This document shows positions 9,824 through 17,842 of a DNA stretch of 42,095 nucleotides, piece by piece; positions within the stretch are counted from its first letter, which is position 1, and each line of letters begins with the position of its first letter. Under the pieces are notes generated by a model. That model was not told the origin of the DNA. It was given only the letters and a program-made list of their open reading frames with translations, and made no database searches. The stretch is from Bifidobacterium jacchi (GTDB taxonomy: Bacteria > Actinomycetota > Actinomycetes > Actinomycetales > Bifidobacteriaceae), in assembly GCF_009078285.1 (NCBI RefSeq), contig NZ_RQSP01000001.1:32994-75088 (forward strand). Direction: 5' to 3'. The position numbers and the translations under genes were made by a program.

Positions 9824-9877
9824 GCTGTTGCCCGTCGGAAGAGATTGTTTTTCCGGCAGGCAACAGCTTTCCCGTTT
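9824..9877 (+). terminator. Rho-independent terminator of the purC-purL unit
   Basis: A 17-bp stem (9824-9840 with 9851-9867) contains nine perfect pairs at its base (GCTGTTGCC), one mismatch and one G-U pair above. A U-rich tract follows (TTTCCCGTTTTTCC). It begins 44 bases past the purL stop. Confidence 0.85.
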
Positions 9878-9902
9878 TTCCAGATATTTCGGACTCCCCC
9901 TT

Positions 9903-10067
9903 GGCTCAGGGTCGCAACTGTATCGCAGGCTCATCGAACCGGAACTGTCCGCCGCCGGCATCACGATACCGATGACGCCGCTGCCCTCCACCAGTCCCGC
10001 CAACGCCTCGATGCGTCTGCCGAATCTCGTCGCCACCTATCGAGAAGCTTTTCGGGCTTTCCAATAG
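9903..10067 (+). pseudogene. 3' remnant of a hypoxanthine/deoxyinosine-DNA glycosylase (UDG superfamily)
   Basis: The plus frame ending at the TAG at 10065-10067 encodes a ~54-residue C-terminal piece. It includes LYRRLIEPELSAAGI, then LPSTSPANASMRLP and LVATYREAFRAF. The SPAN-type motif followed by a short helix resembles the end of hypoxanthine-DNA glycosylases of the uracil-DNA glycosylase superfamily, from memory of that family. The frame runs back through the purL terminator without a ribosome site or the catalytic N-terminal half, so the gene is a truncated remnant. The junction is probably near 9895-9905. The assignment rests on a short motif and is moderate. Confidence 0.5.
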
Positions 10068-10121
10068 ATACATGCAATCGGGAAAAGCACACAGCAAGCT
10101 TCATACGGAACCTCGACTGGA

Positions 10122-10535
10122 TTACAGACGGTTGAGGTATTCCGTCGGGGTGATGGCTTCGACTGGGGAAAGCGCAAAATCTTTGACGTTGTTGGTGATG
10201 ATGTATGCCGCATGGTCGCGTTCTGCGATTGCAGCAACGAAACTGTCCTCGGTGTCTTTGAATCCGTAGGAGAGCCCGCGAAGGATGGCCGTCTCGTCTA
10301 AAGCAGCGACATGGGCGATGCCCAAGCATAGGGATAGTGCCTGTCGGGCTTTGTCTCTGCTTTTCGTGTTCGATTCCACGATATAGGCGATTGTTGATGC
10401 TGCATGCGCTGGCATCAACAGCTCGAAACCTTCTCGTGCCGATAATGCGAGAATACGTGCTGAATCATCGCACAATGGTTTGCGGGCCAGTATCACGTCC
10501 AAAAAAATGTTGGTGTCGATAACGAGACGCTGCAT
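10122..10535 (-). CDS. PIN-domain toxin (VapC-like ribonuclease)
   Basis: A 137-residue PIN-domain protein. It opens MQRLVIDTNIFLDVIL, with the first acidic metal ligand at D7 and the usual DTN motif. It continues to KDTEDSFVAAIAERDHAAYIITNNVKDF, which supplies the later acidic residues and the N-x-x-DF ending of PIN nucleases. Such proteins are Mg-dependent RNases, usually toxins that cut tRNA or mRNA. The start overlaps the stop of the upstream antitoxin gene by one base (TGATG), so the two are translationally coupled with the antitoxin first. The pair lies between two decayed gene fragments, which suggests an acquired module. The RNA target is unknown. Confidence 0.87.
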   Translation of the reverse strand: MQRLVIDTNIFLDVILARKPLCDDSARILALSAREGFELLMPAHAASTIAYIVESNTKSRDKARQALSLCLGIAHVAALDETAILRGLSYGFKDTEDSFVAAIAERDHAAYIITNNVKDFALSPVEAITPTEYLNRL

Positions 10536-10762
10536 CAGTGCTTCTCCATGAGATGACGGCGATAATCTGATTCATCGACCGGCCCGCTGCCAATGCCCAT
10601 GAGTGAGGATACGGCAGGAGGAAGAGCGCCTGGGCCTGTAGACGGTGTGAGCGAATTCAAATATGATTCAACGATTGACGACAGGGTGCGTCCTTGTTGT
10701 TGCGCGTATTGTTTGCCGTTTTCGATTGCGGTTTCGTCCACGCTGAGTGTGAGTTTCGACAT
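10535..10762 (-). CDS. Antitoxin, DUF6364-like, partner of the PIN toxin
   Basis: A 75-residue protein, MSKLTLSVDETAIENGKQYA at the start. One beta strand followed by helices fits a ribbon-helix-helix DNA-binding domain of the DUF6364 type. Its C-terminal half is a flexible toxin-binding tail ending SDYRRHLMEKH. A GTG three bases upstream (10765) is possible. I prefer the ATG at 10762 because GGGAGG (10770-10775) is seven bases before it and only four from the GTG. As the first gene of the pair it probably binds the upstream palindromes at 10779-10809 and represses its own operon. Confidence 0.8.
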   Translation of the reverse strand: MSKLTLSVDETAIENGKQYAQQQGRTLSSIVESYLNSLTPSTGPGALPPAVSSLMGIGSGPVDESDYRRHLMEKH

Positions 10763-10778
10763 CACAACACCTCCCTTT

Positions 10779-10809
10779 TACGTATACTAGAAGTAATTAT
10801 ATACGTATA
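10779..10809 (-). promoter_or_regulatory. Promoter and likely operator of the toxin-antitoxin operon
   Basis: Two copies of a palindromic word lie 23 bases apart: TACGTATA at 10779-10786 and TATACGTATA at 10800-10809. Between them on the minus strand is a perfect -10 hexamer TATAAT (10796-10801). The antitoxin ribosome site follows directly. Paired palindromes around a -10 box are the usual arrangement for autoregulated toxin-antitoxin operons. The AT-rich block contrasts with its GC-rich surroundings. Confidence 0.65.
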
Positions 10810-10920
10810 ATGAAGGAAAAGACACAGCATCGCGAGTACAGCCGTCACCACGAGAACCATCGTCAACAACACCACAGACCTGGATAGGCCACAGACCGAC
10901 GGCAGCTTCCATTCCAGCCG

Positions 10921-11226
10921 CTGCCGGCCGGTTCGCGCGCCACGTGGCAGGCGGACCACCAGATCAACGACCTGCTCACCGACGAGAACCTCGACAAGGT
11001 GGAGCGTCTGCGGGCCGTTGCCGACGGGCTCGGCACGAACCTCGCGGTGCTGTCGATGGCGTGGATCCTGCAGCATCCGCAGATCAGCTGCGTGATCGCC
11101 GGCGCCAGCAAGCCGAGCCAACTGGAGAACAACATCAAGACCTCCGGCTTCGTGATTCCTGCCGACGCGATGGCCGAGATCGACAAGATCACCGGCTTCC
11201 ACCGCTTCGAGCGCCACGTGGGCTGA
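10921..11226 (+). pseudogene. 3' remnant of an aldo/keto reductase gene
   Basis: The frame ending at the TGA at 11224-11226 encodes about 100 residues typical of the C-terminal third of an aldo/keto reductase. It contains LGTNLAVLSMAWILQHP, the NADP-binding segment VIAGASKPSQLENNI, and a closing TGFHRFERHVG. The catalytic Asp-Tyr-Lys-His half is absent, and no start with a ribosome site exists in frame. The family similarity starts abruptly near 10921, about 110 bases from the antitoxin promoter. It differs in type from the intact reductase at 36121, so it is not a duplicate of that gene. Confidence 0.75.
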
Positions 11227-11576
11227 GCGGGTCGCACATCCCTACGCGAGGGGCGGACGTTCCATGCATGTTGGCATCGCAACGAGCGTCGTCAAGGGGC
11301 TCATACCGGCCGGCACGCTCAGATGGTCCGTCCTCCAAAGCTGAATGTGCGACAGGATCATGCCAGGCATGACTCCGCACGACCAACATGTCGTGCTCCA
11401 CACGCATCCCATCGGCTAATTCGGGTCTCAGTAGCCTCAATGCTCTGATGGAGCCAGCGAGCGAACACGGAGGCGATCAATCGGCACAATGGCAACAGAT
11501 ACAGGAAGACGGCGAACGGTGTCGGCGAAACGGTCTTACATCGGAAACGGCCACCGGAAAACGGCCCGTACGAGCG
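11227..11576. other. Gene-free spacer between the reductase remnant and argH
   Basis: This 350-base stretch has no reading frame with a ribosome site and a recognisable product. One minus frame (11189-11440) stays open but has mixed third-position bases and no match I know. It may be further decayed sequence of the accessory patch. I see no convincing terminator for argH here. Confidence 0.5.
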
Positions 11577-13124
11577 TCAGAACGAGCCCGGCGCCTTGTA
11601 GGCCGAACCGTCGCTGGTGGAGCTGGCGAACGTTTGAAGATCACTCACCTTCGTCCGGGCGTCCGCGATCTGCTCACGCACGCGATCAAAGGCGGTGCCT
11701 CCCTTGCCGTTGCGCGAATCGACCGAACCGTGGCTGGACAGCACCGTGCGCACCCCGGCGGCAAGATCGGCCGGCACGAACGAGGCGAACGTGTCGATGA
11801 AGTCCTGATCGCTCAGATCCCACAGTTCCTGTCCTCGCCCTTCGGCGAGCTTGACGCACGCGCCGGACAGTTCGTGCGCGTGGCGGAACGGCACGCCATG
11901 CTTGACCAGCCATTCGGCGATGTCGGTGGCGAGCGCGAAGCCGGTGGGCGCCTCGGCCTCCAGACGGTCGGCGTCGAATCGCATGGTGCGCACCATGCCG
12001 GTGAACGCGGGAAGCAGCACCTCCAGCGTATCGACCTGATCGAACACGGCCTCCTTGTCTTCCTGCAGGTCGCGCGCATAGGCGGTCGGCAGCCCCTTGA
12101 GCGTGGCGAGCAGCCCGGTCAGGTCGCCGATGAGGCGTCCGGACTTGCCGCGCGCCAGCTCGGCGATATCGGGGTTCTTCTTCTGCGGCATGATCGACGA
12201 TCCGGTCGAATACGCATCATCAAGCCGCACGAACGCGAATTCCTGCGTATTCCAGATGATGATCTCCTCGCTCAGACGGCTGATATCGACGCCGGTCATG
12301 GCGGCGATGAACGCGAATTCGGCCACGAGATCGCGCGCAGCGGTGCCGTCGATGGAATTGTCGGTCACACGGGAGAAGCCGAGCTCACGAGCCACGGCCT
12401 GCGGGTCGAGACCAAGCGTATTGCCTGCGAGCGCCCCGGAACCGTACGGGCTGGCGTCGATGCGCCGATCCCAGTCGGCCAGACGCTGCACGTCGCGCAG
12501 CAGCGGCCAAACGTGGGCCATAAGCTGATGGGCGAGCAGCACCGGCTGGGCATGCTGCATATGGGTGCGTCCCGGCATCACCGTATGACCGGCCCTCTCG
12601 CTCTGCTCGATCAGCGCTTCGGCGAGCGCGAGCAGCAGACCCGCGATCACGCGGGAATGGCGACGCAGCCACATGCGGATCAGGCAGGCGATCTGATCGT
12701 TGCGCGAGCGCCCGGCGCGCAGCTTGCCGCCGAGCTCGTCGCCGGCGATGTCGATCAGGCCGCGTTCCAATGCGGTGGCTTCGTCCTCGTCCTCCTCCAC
12801 CGGAGCGAACGTGCCGTCGTCCACATGGCGCTGCAGCGTATCCAAAGCCTGCTCCATGCGCGCAAGCTCGTCGTCGGTCAGCAGTCCGGCGCGGCCGAGA
12901 GCCCGCGCATGGGCGCGGGAGCCGGCGATGTCGTCGTCGGCCAGGCGCCAGTCGAACTGGGTGGACTTGCTCAGGCGTGCCAGCTCGGGCGAAGGACCTG
13001 AGGTGAAGCGTCCGCCCCACAGGGCGAGGCGTTCGCCGTGGCTCTCATCGTGCTGCGAGGCCTGTTCGGTGCCGTGTGCGCCGAGTTCGCCGTTGTCGCC
13101 GGGTGCAGTGCTGTATTCAGGCAT
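11577..13124 (-). CDS. argH: Argininosuccinate lyase ArgH
   Basis: ArgH splits argininosuccinate into arginine and fumarate, the last step of arginine synthesis. The 515-residue protein carries all family landmarks. These are WGGRF (36-40), AGRSRNDQ (137-144), [10 protein letters not shown] (185-194) and the fumarase-superfamily signature [12 protein letters not shown] (308-319), which includes the catalytic serine loop. A ~30-residue polar N-terminal extension precedes the usual start. The ATG at 13124 is supported by AAGGAG ~11 bases upstream. No argG or other arg gene flanks it in this window; the upstream neighbour is tsaD. Confidence 0.97.
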   Translation of the reverse strand: MPEYSTAPGDNGELGAHGTEQASQHDESHGERLALWGGRFTSGPSPELARLSKSTQFDWRLADDDIAGSRAHARALGRAGLLTDDELARMEQALDTLQRHVDDGTFAPVEEDEDEATALERGLIDIAGDELGGKLRAGRSRNDQIACLIRMWLRRHSRVIAGLLLALAEALIEQSERAGHTVMPGRTHMQHAQPVLLAHQLMAHVWPLLRDVQRLADWDRRIDASPYGSGALAGNTLGLDPQAVARELGFSRVTDNSIDGTAARDLVAEFAFIAAMTGVDISRLSEEIIIWNTQEFAFVRLDDAYSTGSSIMPQKKNPDIAELARGKSGRLIGDLTGLLATLKGLPTAYARDLQEDKEAVFDQVDTLEVLLPAFTGMVRTMRFDADRLEAEAPTGFALATDIAEWLVKHGVPFRHAHELSGACVKLAEGRGQELWDLSDQDFIDTFASFVPADLAAGVRTVLSSHGSVDSRNGKGGTAFDRVREQIADARTKVSDLQTFASSTSDGSAYKAPGSF

Positions 13125-13351
13125 GGATGCGTGCTCCTTATGACGGATATGGATGAAACGGATATTGGTTATGACGGATATGGTGAATTCTGCTGCGTTT
13201 CAGCGTATCAGCGAGGGGAGCCAGCCGCTGCGCGCGGACCACGGACGCGCACCTGCCGATCTGCAGGGGAACGCGCATGGGAGCCGCAGTCACCGGCTGA
13301 TCATGGTTCGCAGGCCGATCACAAGCCATGCACAGACTGATCGCAGGCCGG

Positions 13352-14395
13352 TCACAGGCTGATCGTGGTCAGCGGCATCGCGGAGTCGATCGCGAAATCA
13401 GGCGCGGAGGGAGTCACGCCGGCTTCGACGAGATTGACACCGAGCATGGCGACCATCGCACCGTTGTCGGTGCACAGCCGTATCTCGGGGATGCGCACGT
13501 CCACGCCGCAGCGCTCACCGTAGTCGAGCAGCTTGGCGCGCAGCTGCGAGTTCGCGGAGAATCCGCCGCCGACGATCAGCGTGTTCGACCCGTACTGCTC
13601 GCAACCGTGCATGGCCTTCTTCGCAAGCACGCTCGCCACGGAATCGGCCAGCGACGCGCACACGTCGTCCACGGGAATCTCCCGTCCCGCCGCCTGCTCG
13701 CCTTCGACCCATCGGGCCACGGCGGTCTTGACGCCGGAGAAGCTGAAGTCGTAGGGATGCGCGGCACCGGCACGCCCTTGGGTAAGGCCCTGCGGCACGC
13801 GGATCGCCTTCGGATTGCCCCGTTGGGCGTGACGGTCGATATGGGGGCCGCCCGGATAGGGGAAGCCGAGCAGTCGGGCCACCTTGTCGAAGCACTCCCC
13901 CGCCGCATCGTCCAGCGTGGTGCCGACCACATCGACATGCCGGGCGACGTCGCTGACATGCAGCAGCGACGTATGCCCGCCGGAGACGATGAGCGCGAGC
14001 GTATCCGCGGGGAACGGACCGAACTGCAGCTGGGTGACCGCAATGTGCCCGATCACATGGTTGATGCCGTAGATCGGCTTGCCGCTCGCCCATGCGAGCG
14101 CCTTGGCACCGGAGACGCCGACCGCAAGGCAGCCGGCCAGTCCCGGTCCTGCGGACACGGCGATCGCGTCGATGTCGGCGAGTTCCAGTCCGGCATCGGC
14201 GAGCGCCTGTGAGACGCATGGCACGAACGCCTCGGCGTGGGCGCGCGATGCGATTTCGGGGATGACGCCGCCGTAGCGCGCATGCTCGTTCATCGAGGAC
14301 GCGACGACGTTGGAGCGCAGCGTACGCCCCTGGACGATGGCTGCGGCGGTTTCGTCACAGGTTGATTCGATGCCCAGTACGATCGGTTCGCTCAT
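13352..14395 (-). CDS. tsaD: tRNA N6-adenosine threonylcarbamoyltransferase TsaD
   Basis: TsaD transfers threonylcarbamoyl to A37 of ANN-decoding tRNAs, making t6A together with TsaB and TsaE. The 347-residue protein shows GIESTCDETAAAIV (8-21), the metal-ligand pair in HVIGH (H113 and H117), a nucleotide loop VSGGHTSLLHV, SFSGVKTAV, and the late LCTDNGAMVA. I use the ATG at 14395, which overlaps the rimI stop as TGATG. A GTG three bases earlier is possible but too close to the GAGGAG ribosome site at 14401-14406. It is the last gene of the tsaE-tsaB-rimI-tsaD group. Confidence 0.96.
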   Translation of the reverse strand: MSEPIVLGIESTCDETAAAIVQGRTLRSNVVASSMNEHARYGGVIPEIASRAHAEAFVPCVSQALADAGLELADIDAIAVSAGPGLAGCLAVGVSGAKALAWASGKPIYGINHVIGHIAVTQLQFGPFPADTLALIVSGGHTSLLHVSDVARHVDVVGTTLDDAAGECFDKVARLLGFPYPGGPHIDRHAQRGNPKAIRVPQGLTQGRAGAAHPYDFSFSGVKTAVARWVEGEQAAGREIPVDDVCASLADSVASVLAKKAMHGCEQYGSNTLIVGGGFSANSQLRAKLLDYGERCGVDVRIPEIRLCTDNGAMVAMLGVNLVEAGVTPSAPDFAIDSAMPLTTISL

Positions 14396-15075
14396 CACTG
14401 CTCCTCGTCCGCGGCGATTGCGCCGCTGTCGTTGCCGTCACTGCTGTCGGTGGTGTTCCCGCCGGTGTTTCCGCCTCCGCCAGCGTCTCCGCCAGCGCCG
14501 CCGTCGGTGCCGCGGTTGATGCCGCCGCTGGCGCTGAAGCCGACGATTCGCGGATTGAGATCGAGGGCCATGACATGCGCGTCGATGCCTTCCGGCTGAT
14601 AGTAGCGGCGTCGCAATCCGATCGGCGTGAATCCGAATCGGCGATACAACGCGATGGCCGGCTCGTTGAGCACGCTGACCTCGAGCAGCATGCGATGGGC
14701 GTGCTGCTCACGGGCGCTGTCGATCATGCGAGTCATCAGCGCGGACGCGATGCCACGACGCTGGTATGCCTTGGCGACGCCGATGTCCATGATTTCCGCG
14801 TCATCGCCGTCGAACCAGTATCCGGCGAATCCGCGGACGTCGCTCACATCGAGCGACATCGGCGCGTCGGCGATACCGCAGCCCGTCCCCTCGGCGGTAT
14901 CAGGAACGGATGCAGCCTCGTGGGATACATCGAACAGATAGGTGCGTGCCGGCGCGTCCAGCTCCTGACGTATCGCGTTCTCGCTCCACGCGTGTCTGCC
15001 GAACAGTTCGGTCTCCAGCGAACGTATTGCGCGCACCGCGCTCTGGCGGTCGAATCGATCCAGGGAGATGATCAT
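14395..15075 (-). CDS. rimI: GNAT acetyltransferase RimI with a glycine-rich C-terminal tail
   Basis: This GNAT-fold N-acetyltransferase probably acetylates the N-terminus of ribosomal protein bS18 or other proteins. The acetyl-CoA loop is in DIGVAKAYQRRGIASALM (~97-114), followed by LLEVSVLNEPAIALYRRFGF, the usual RimI strand and helix. The 226-residue product is longer than a typical RimI (~150-160). The extra length comes from an insert near residues 50-75 and a ~45-residue Gly/Asp/Asn/Thr-rich tail after the domain (GGAGGDAGGGGNTGGNTT). It is coupled on both sides: tsaB stop to rimI start and rimI stop to tsaD start both read TGATG. Confidence 0.88.
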   Translation of the reverse strand: MIISLDRFDRQSAVRAIRSLETELFGRHAWSENAIRQELDAPARTYLFDVSHEAASVPDTAEGTGCGIADAPMSLDVSDVRGFAGYWFDGDDAEIMDIGVAKAYQRRGIASALMTRMIDSAREQHAHRMLLEVSVLNEPAIALYRRFGFTPIGLRRRYYQPEGIDAHVMALDLNPRIVGFSASGGINRGTDGGAGGDAGGGGNTGGNTTDSSDGNDSGAIAADEEQ

Positions 15076-15941
15076 CACTGCTGCCTTTCGGCGCCTGCAT
15101 GACCGAGCACGTGCTTGAGCGGTGCGGGAATCTCGGCATCAGGGCGGCGCAGATACAGCGGTTCGACCGCAGCGTCCGGCCCATCAGCCGTGCCCGATGC
15201 CTGACGCGCCGCCGTCGATGCGGTCAGTGCCGTTGATGCGAACAGGGCAAGACCAGCGGCACCGGCATCCAGCACCGAACCGTCCACCACGCAGCCGAGA
15301 TCGTTCAGCCCATGCCAGGACTGCGCATATTTCGCCACGCCGTGCCCGGCCACATCGACGGTGTAGCGCACGCCATCGGCCTCGGCGTGTTCGCGAACCA
15401 CGGCGTTCACCCGTTCGACGAGCCGTTCGGGATAGTCGATGTCCATGTCAATCCAGCGCCGTCCGTCCGTATCGCCATCGACACCGCCATGCTCAAGTGC
15501 GAAATACAGCTGCTTGCGGCGTGCGTCGTTCACGCACAGCGTGACATGCCGTTCGGCGGCATCCGACTGCGGATTGATCTTCGGCACGTTCGCGAGGAAT
15601 CCGATGCCGTCGAATCGCGTATCGGCATCATCCATGGCGATCCGCAGCATGTCATGCTGGGGATCGAGCACGTTCTGCCCGATGAGCCTGGCACCGGTCG
15701 CGAATGCGATGGCCTTGGCCGCGACGATGCCGACGCGCAGCCCGGTGAACGGCGCAGGACCGACGCCCACGACGATGGATTCGATATCGGACGGGCTCAT
15801 CGAGGCCTTGTCCAGCGCCTTCGCGATGTTGATCTGCAATCGCTCGACATGGGTGCGCGAATCCGTCTCGACAATGGGCTCATGGCCGACCAGACCCACC
15901 GTCGAACCATATGACGTATCGATCACCAACGTGCAGCCCAT
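15075..15941 (-). CDS. tsaB: t6A synthesis partner TsaB
   Basis: TsaB is the inactive ASKHA-fold partner of TsaD and a scaffold for the t6A-forming complex. The 288-residue protein starts MGCTLVIDTSYGSTVGLV and has the diagnostic VGVGPAPFTGLRVGIVAAKA (~58-77). The following ARLIGQNVLD segment also fits. It lacks the TsaD metal motif HVIGH, as expected. An Ala/Thr-rich stretch lies before the C-terminal PLYLRRPDAEIP, which is the usual TsaB ending. It lies 54 bases downstream of tsaE and overlaps rimI by one base. Confidence 0.94.
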   Translation of the reverse strand: MGCTLVIDTSYGSTVGLVGHEPIVETDSRTHVERLQINIAKALDKASMSPSDIESIVVGVGPAPFTGLRVGIVAAKAIAFATGARLIGQNVLDPQHDMLRIAMDDADTRFDGIGFLANVPKINPQSDAAERHVTLCVNDARRKQLYFALEHGGVDGDTDGRRWIDMDIDYPERLVERVNAVVREHAEADGVRYTVDVAGHGVAKYAQSWHGLNDLGCVVDGSVLDAGAAGLALFASTALTASTAARQASGTADGPDAAVEPLYLRRPDAEIPAPLKHVLGHAGAERQQ

Positions 15942-15995
15942 ACATCCTCCATCATTCGTACGCGTGCCGTACTCTGTCGCAAAGCCTACACGAGT

Positions 15996-16610
15996 CTACA
16001 ACGATGCGTCCCGCAGACGCCGCCGCCACGATTCGCCGACCGGCACGCACGTGACGATGCGCACGCCATCGCCGGAGATCTCCTCGCCGCTGCCACCGGC
16101 CGCGCCAACGGCTGCCGCGCCATCACCTGCCGCGTCAACGGCTGCCGCGCCATCGCCGACCGCAGGACGCGCGATATGGATGTCGAGCCGCTCATCGGCC
16201 AGCGCGGCGGCCATCTGCTCGCCCCACTCCATCAGCACGACCGTATGATCGCCGGGGTCCTCAAGCTCCTCGTCCAATCCCAGCGATTCAAGCTCATCGA
16301 GAAGACGACCCACCGCGTCCTGACCGGGCGCGTAGGCGTCGCCCCCCAAGCGGTAGGCATCCACATGCACCAGGTGTGCGGGAGTGCCGTCGGCGAAACG
16401 GCCCCGCAGTTCGCGTGCAATGGTGAATGTGGGAGACACGATCGGCTCGCTGATGCCAAGCCCACGCCCGAATCCCTGTGCGAACGTAGTCTTTCCGGCT
16501 CCCAGCGGACCGGATAGCAGCAGCACGTCACCCCCCGTGGTCAGACGCGCGATCCGTTCGCCCAGCGCACGCATATCCTCATCGGTGGGCACCGTGATGA
16601 CTGATTCCAC
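15996..16610 (-). CDS. tsaE: t6A synthesis ATPase TsaE
   Basis: TsaE is the small ATPase needed to reset the TsaB-TsaD complex. The Walker A loop is GPLGAGKTT (~34-42), followed by SPTFTIARE and HVDAYRLGG, and the Walker B-like VVLMEWGEQ. The frame opens earlier (to 16700). I chose the GTG at 16610 because AAGGAG (16617-16622) is six bases before it and the family alignment begins there, giving 204 residues. The C-terminal region holds a 10-residue duplication (GDGAAAVDAA / GDGAAAVGAA) encoded by a 30-bp direct repeat. This insert is not part of the conserved fold. Confidence 0.93.
   Translation of the reverse strand: MESVITVPTDEDMRALGERIARLTTGGDVLLLSGPLGAGKTTFAQGFGRGLGISEPIVSPTFTIARELRGRFADGTPAHLVHVDAYRLGGDAYAPGQDAVGRLLDELESLGLDEELEDPGDHTVVLMEWGEQMAAALADERLDIHIARPAVGDGAAAVDAAGDGAAAVGAAGGSGEEISGDGVRIVTCVPVGESWRRRLRDASL
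16101..16160. repeat. 30-bp in-frame tandem duplication inside tsaE
   Basis: Two adjacent 30-bp units (16101-16130 and 16131-16160) are alike except for a few bases. They encode a repeated ten-residue Gly/Asp/Ala-rich segment in the C-terminal part of TsaE. Confidence 0.75.
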
Positions 16611-16750
16611 AATCAACTCCTTCTCGACGACTATCGACGAATATCGACGAACTCCTATGCGTTCGACCGCATACGACCACACACGACACACTAACCGCAT
16701 TCGAGATCATGTACACCGTCGGCGGCCCGCAAACGGCCTATACAGGCGAT

Positions 16751-17731
16751 CTACAGGCGCCCCTTCGCGCTGATGGCAGTCAGACAACGCTCCAGAGCAT
16801 AGAGGGGATCGCCGCCGCTGGTCTTGCTTTGCTCGTCGGCCCACGCCAGCATGCGGATGCAGGTGGCAAGCCCTTGCGAACTCCAGCCGGGAAGCTGCTG
16901 CCTGGTCATCCTCAGCGCCCATTTGCTCAACTTCGCCTCCGCCACGGAGAGCGCACCGGATTCGACCGCCGCCACCTTGGCCACCGTGCGCAGCTTCAAC
17001 GCGAGCGCGCCGATCATGGCGATCGGTTCGACGCCCTGCTCGACCGCCGCCCGCATCTGGATGATCGCATCCGCTCCCCGACCGGCCATGGCGGTGTCGG
17101 CGACGGCGAATCCGGAGACCTGCGGATTGGATGACAGATACTGGTTGACGCGGTCCAAGCCGATCGGATCGTCATCGAAATCAAAGCACAGCTGATCGCA
17201 CATCGCGGCCAGCTCCCCCGTGCGCTCCCCCAGCACGGCGACCAGCTGCTGCGCGGCCATCGGCTCGACGCGCCGCCCGTTGCGCTCGAATCTGCCGAGA
17301 ACGAAGTTGAGCTTCTTCTCCGGATACTTCAGATCGGGAACCTCATCGCGTGCGGCCCCCGCCTTGACGAGGGCCTCGACGATGCGCTTGCCTTTGACTC
17401 CGCCGTCATGCTGGCAGATGACGATGCTGGCGTCATGCCCGGACGAACCTGCGGTCTGACGGCAGTAGGCGGCGATCGATTCGCCCAGCGCGTCGTCCGC
17501 ATTCTGCAGGCCGGTCACGACGACCACCGACCGGTCGGAAAGCAGCGATGGACTGACCGCCTCGTCGAAGGCGTATCGGTCGGCGGTGGCCGCATCGAGC
17601 TCCACCAGATCGGCATCCGGATTCGCCTTCAACGCCGCATGCTTGAGATCCCGAACCATCTGATCGTTGAGATACGGATCGCCCCCGAATACGATGCGTA
17701 CCGGCGCGCCCGCCCTTGCCCGTGTTGCCAT
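16751..17731 (-). CDS. holA: DNA polymerase III delta subunit HolA
   Basis: HolA opens the sliding clamp as part of the clamp loader at the replication fork. The 326-residue protein begins with a short basic lead, then VRIVFGGDPYLNDQMVRDL, the delta-family opening in place of a full Walker A. SDRSVVVVTGLQNAD and the Lys-rich LKYPEKKLNFVLGRF follow. The C-terminal domain has ERTGELAAMCDQL, and KLRTVAKVAA and DPLYALERCLTAI near the end. Sequence conservation is low in this family but the order of elements fits. The ATG at 17731 has GGAG very close upstream. It lies downstream of the clc gene and upstream of tsaE. Confidence 0.9.
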   Translation of the reverse strand: MATRARAGAPVRIVFGGDPYLNDQMVRDLKHAALKANPDADLVELDAATADRYAFDEAVSPSLLSDRSVVVVTGLQNADDALGESIAAYCRQTAGSSGHDASIVICQHDGGVKGKRIVEALVKAGAARDEVPDLKYPEKKLNFVLGRFERNGRRVEPMAAQQLVAVLGERTGELAAMCDQLCFDFDDDPIGLDRVNQYLSSNPQVSGFAVADTAMAGRGADAIIQMRAAVEQGVEPIAMIGALALKLRTVAKVAAVESGALSVAEAKLSKWALRMTRQQLPGWSSQGLATCIRMLAWADEQSKTSGGDPLYALERCLTAISAKGRL

Positions 17732-17755
17732 CTCTCCAATGTCCCCGCAAAGCTG

Positions 17756-17800
17756 GACATCGCAAAGCCGGGCATCGCAAAGCCGGGCATCGCAAAGCCG
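17756..17800. repeat. 15-bp tandem repeat, three copies, between clc and holA
   Basis: The unit GGCATCGCAAAGCCG occurs at 17756-17770 (one base different), 17771-17785 and 17786-17800. A degenerate partial copy lies just before (17743-17755). It fills much of the 111-base spacer between the clc stop and the holA start. Confidence 0.85.
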
Positions 17801-17842
17801 GGCATATTCGCGCCATGCCGCGATGCGACGCGAACGGCACGC

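Noticed and set aside
10790..10870. Hydrophobic stretch on the minus strand upstream of the antitoxin, resembling a membrane-peptide toxin
   Set aside because: The frame overlaps the toxin-antitoxin promoter and operator and runs antisense into the reductase remnant, with no suitable start.
11189..11440. 83-residue minus-strand open frame after the reductase remnant
   Set aside because: It overlaps the end of the reductase fragment, uses a TTG start without a ribosome site, and resembles no family I know. It could be a decayed fragment, but this cannot be supported.
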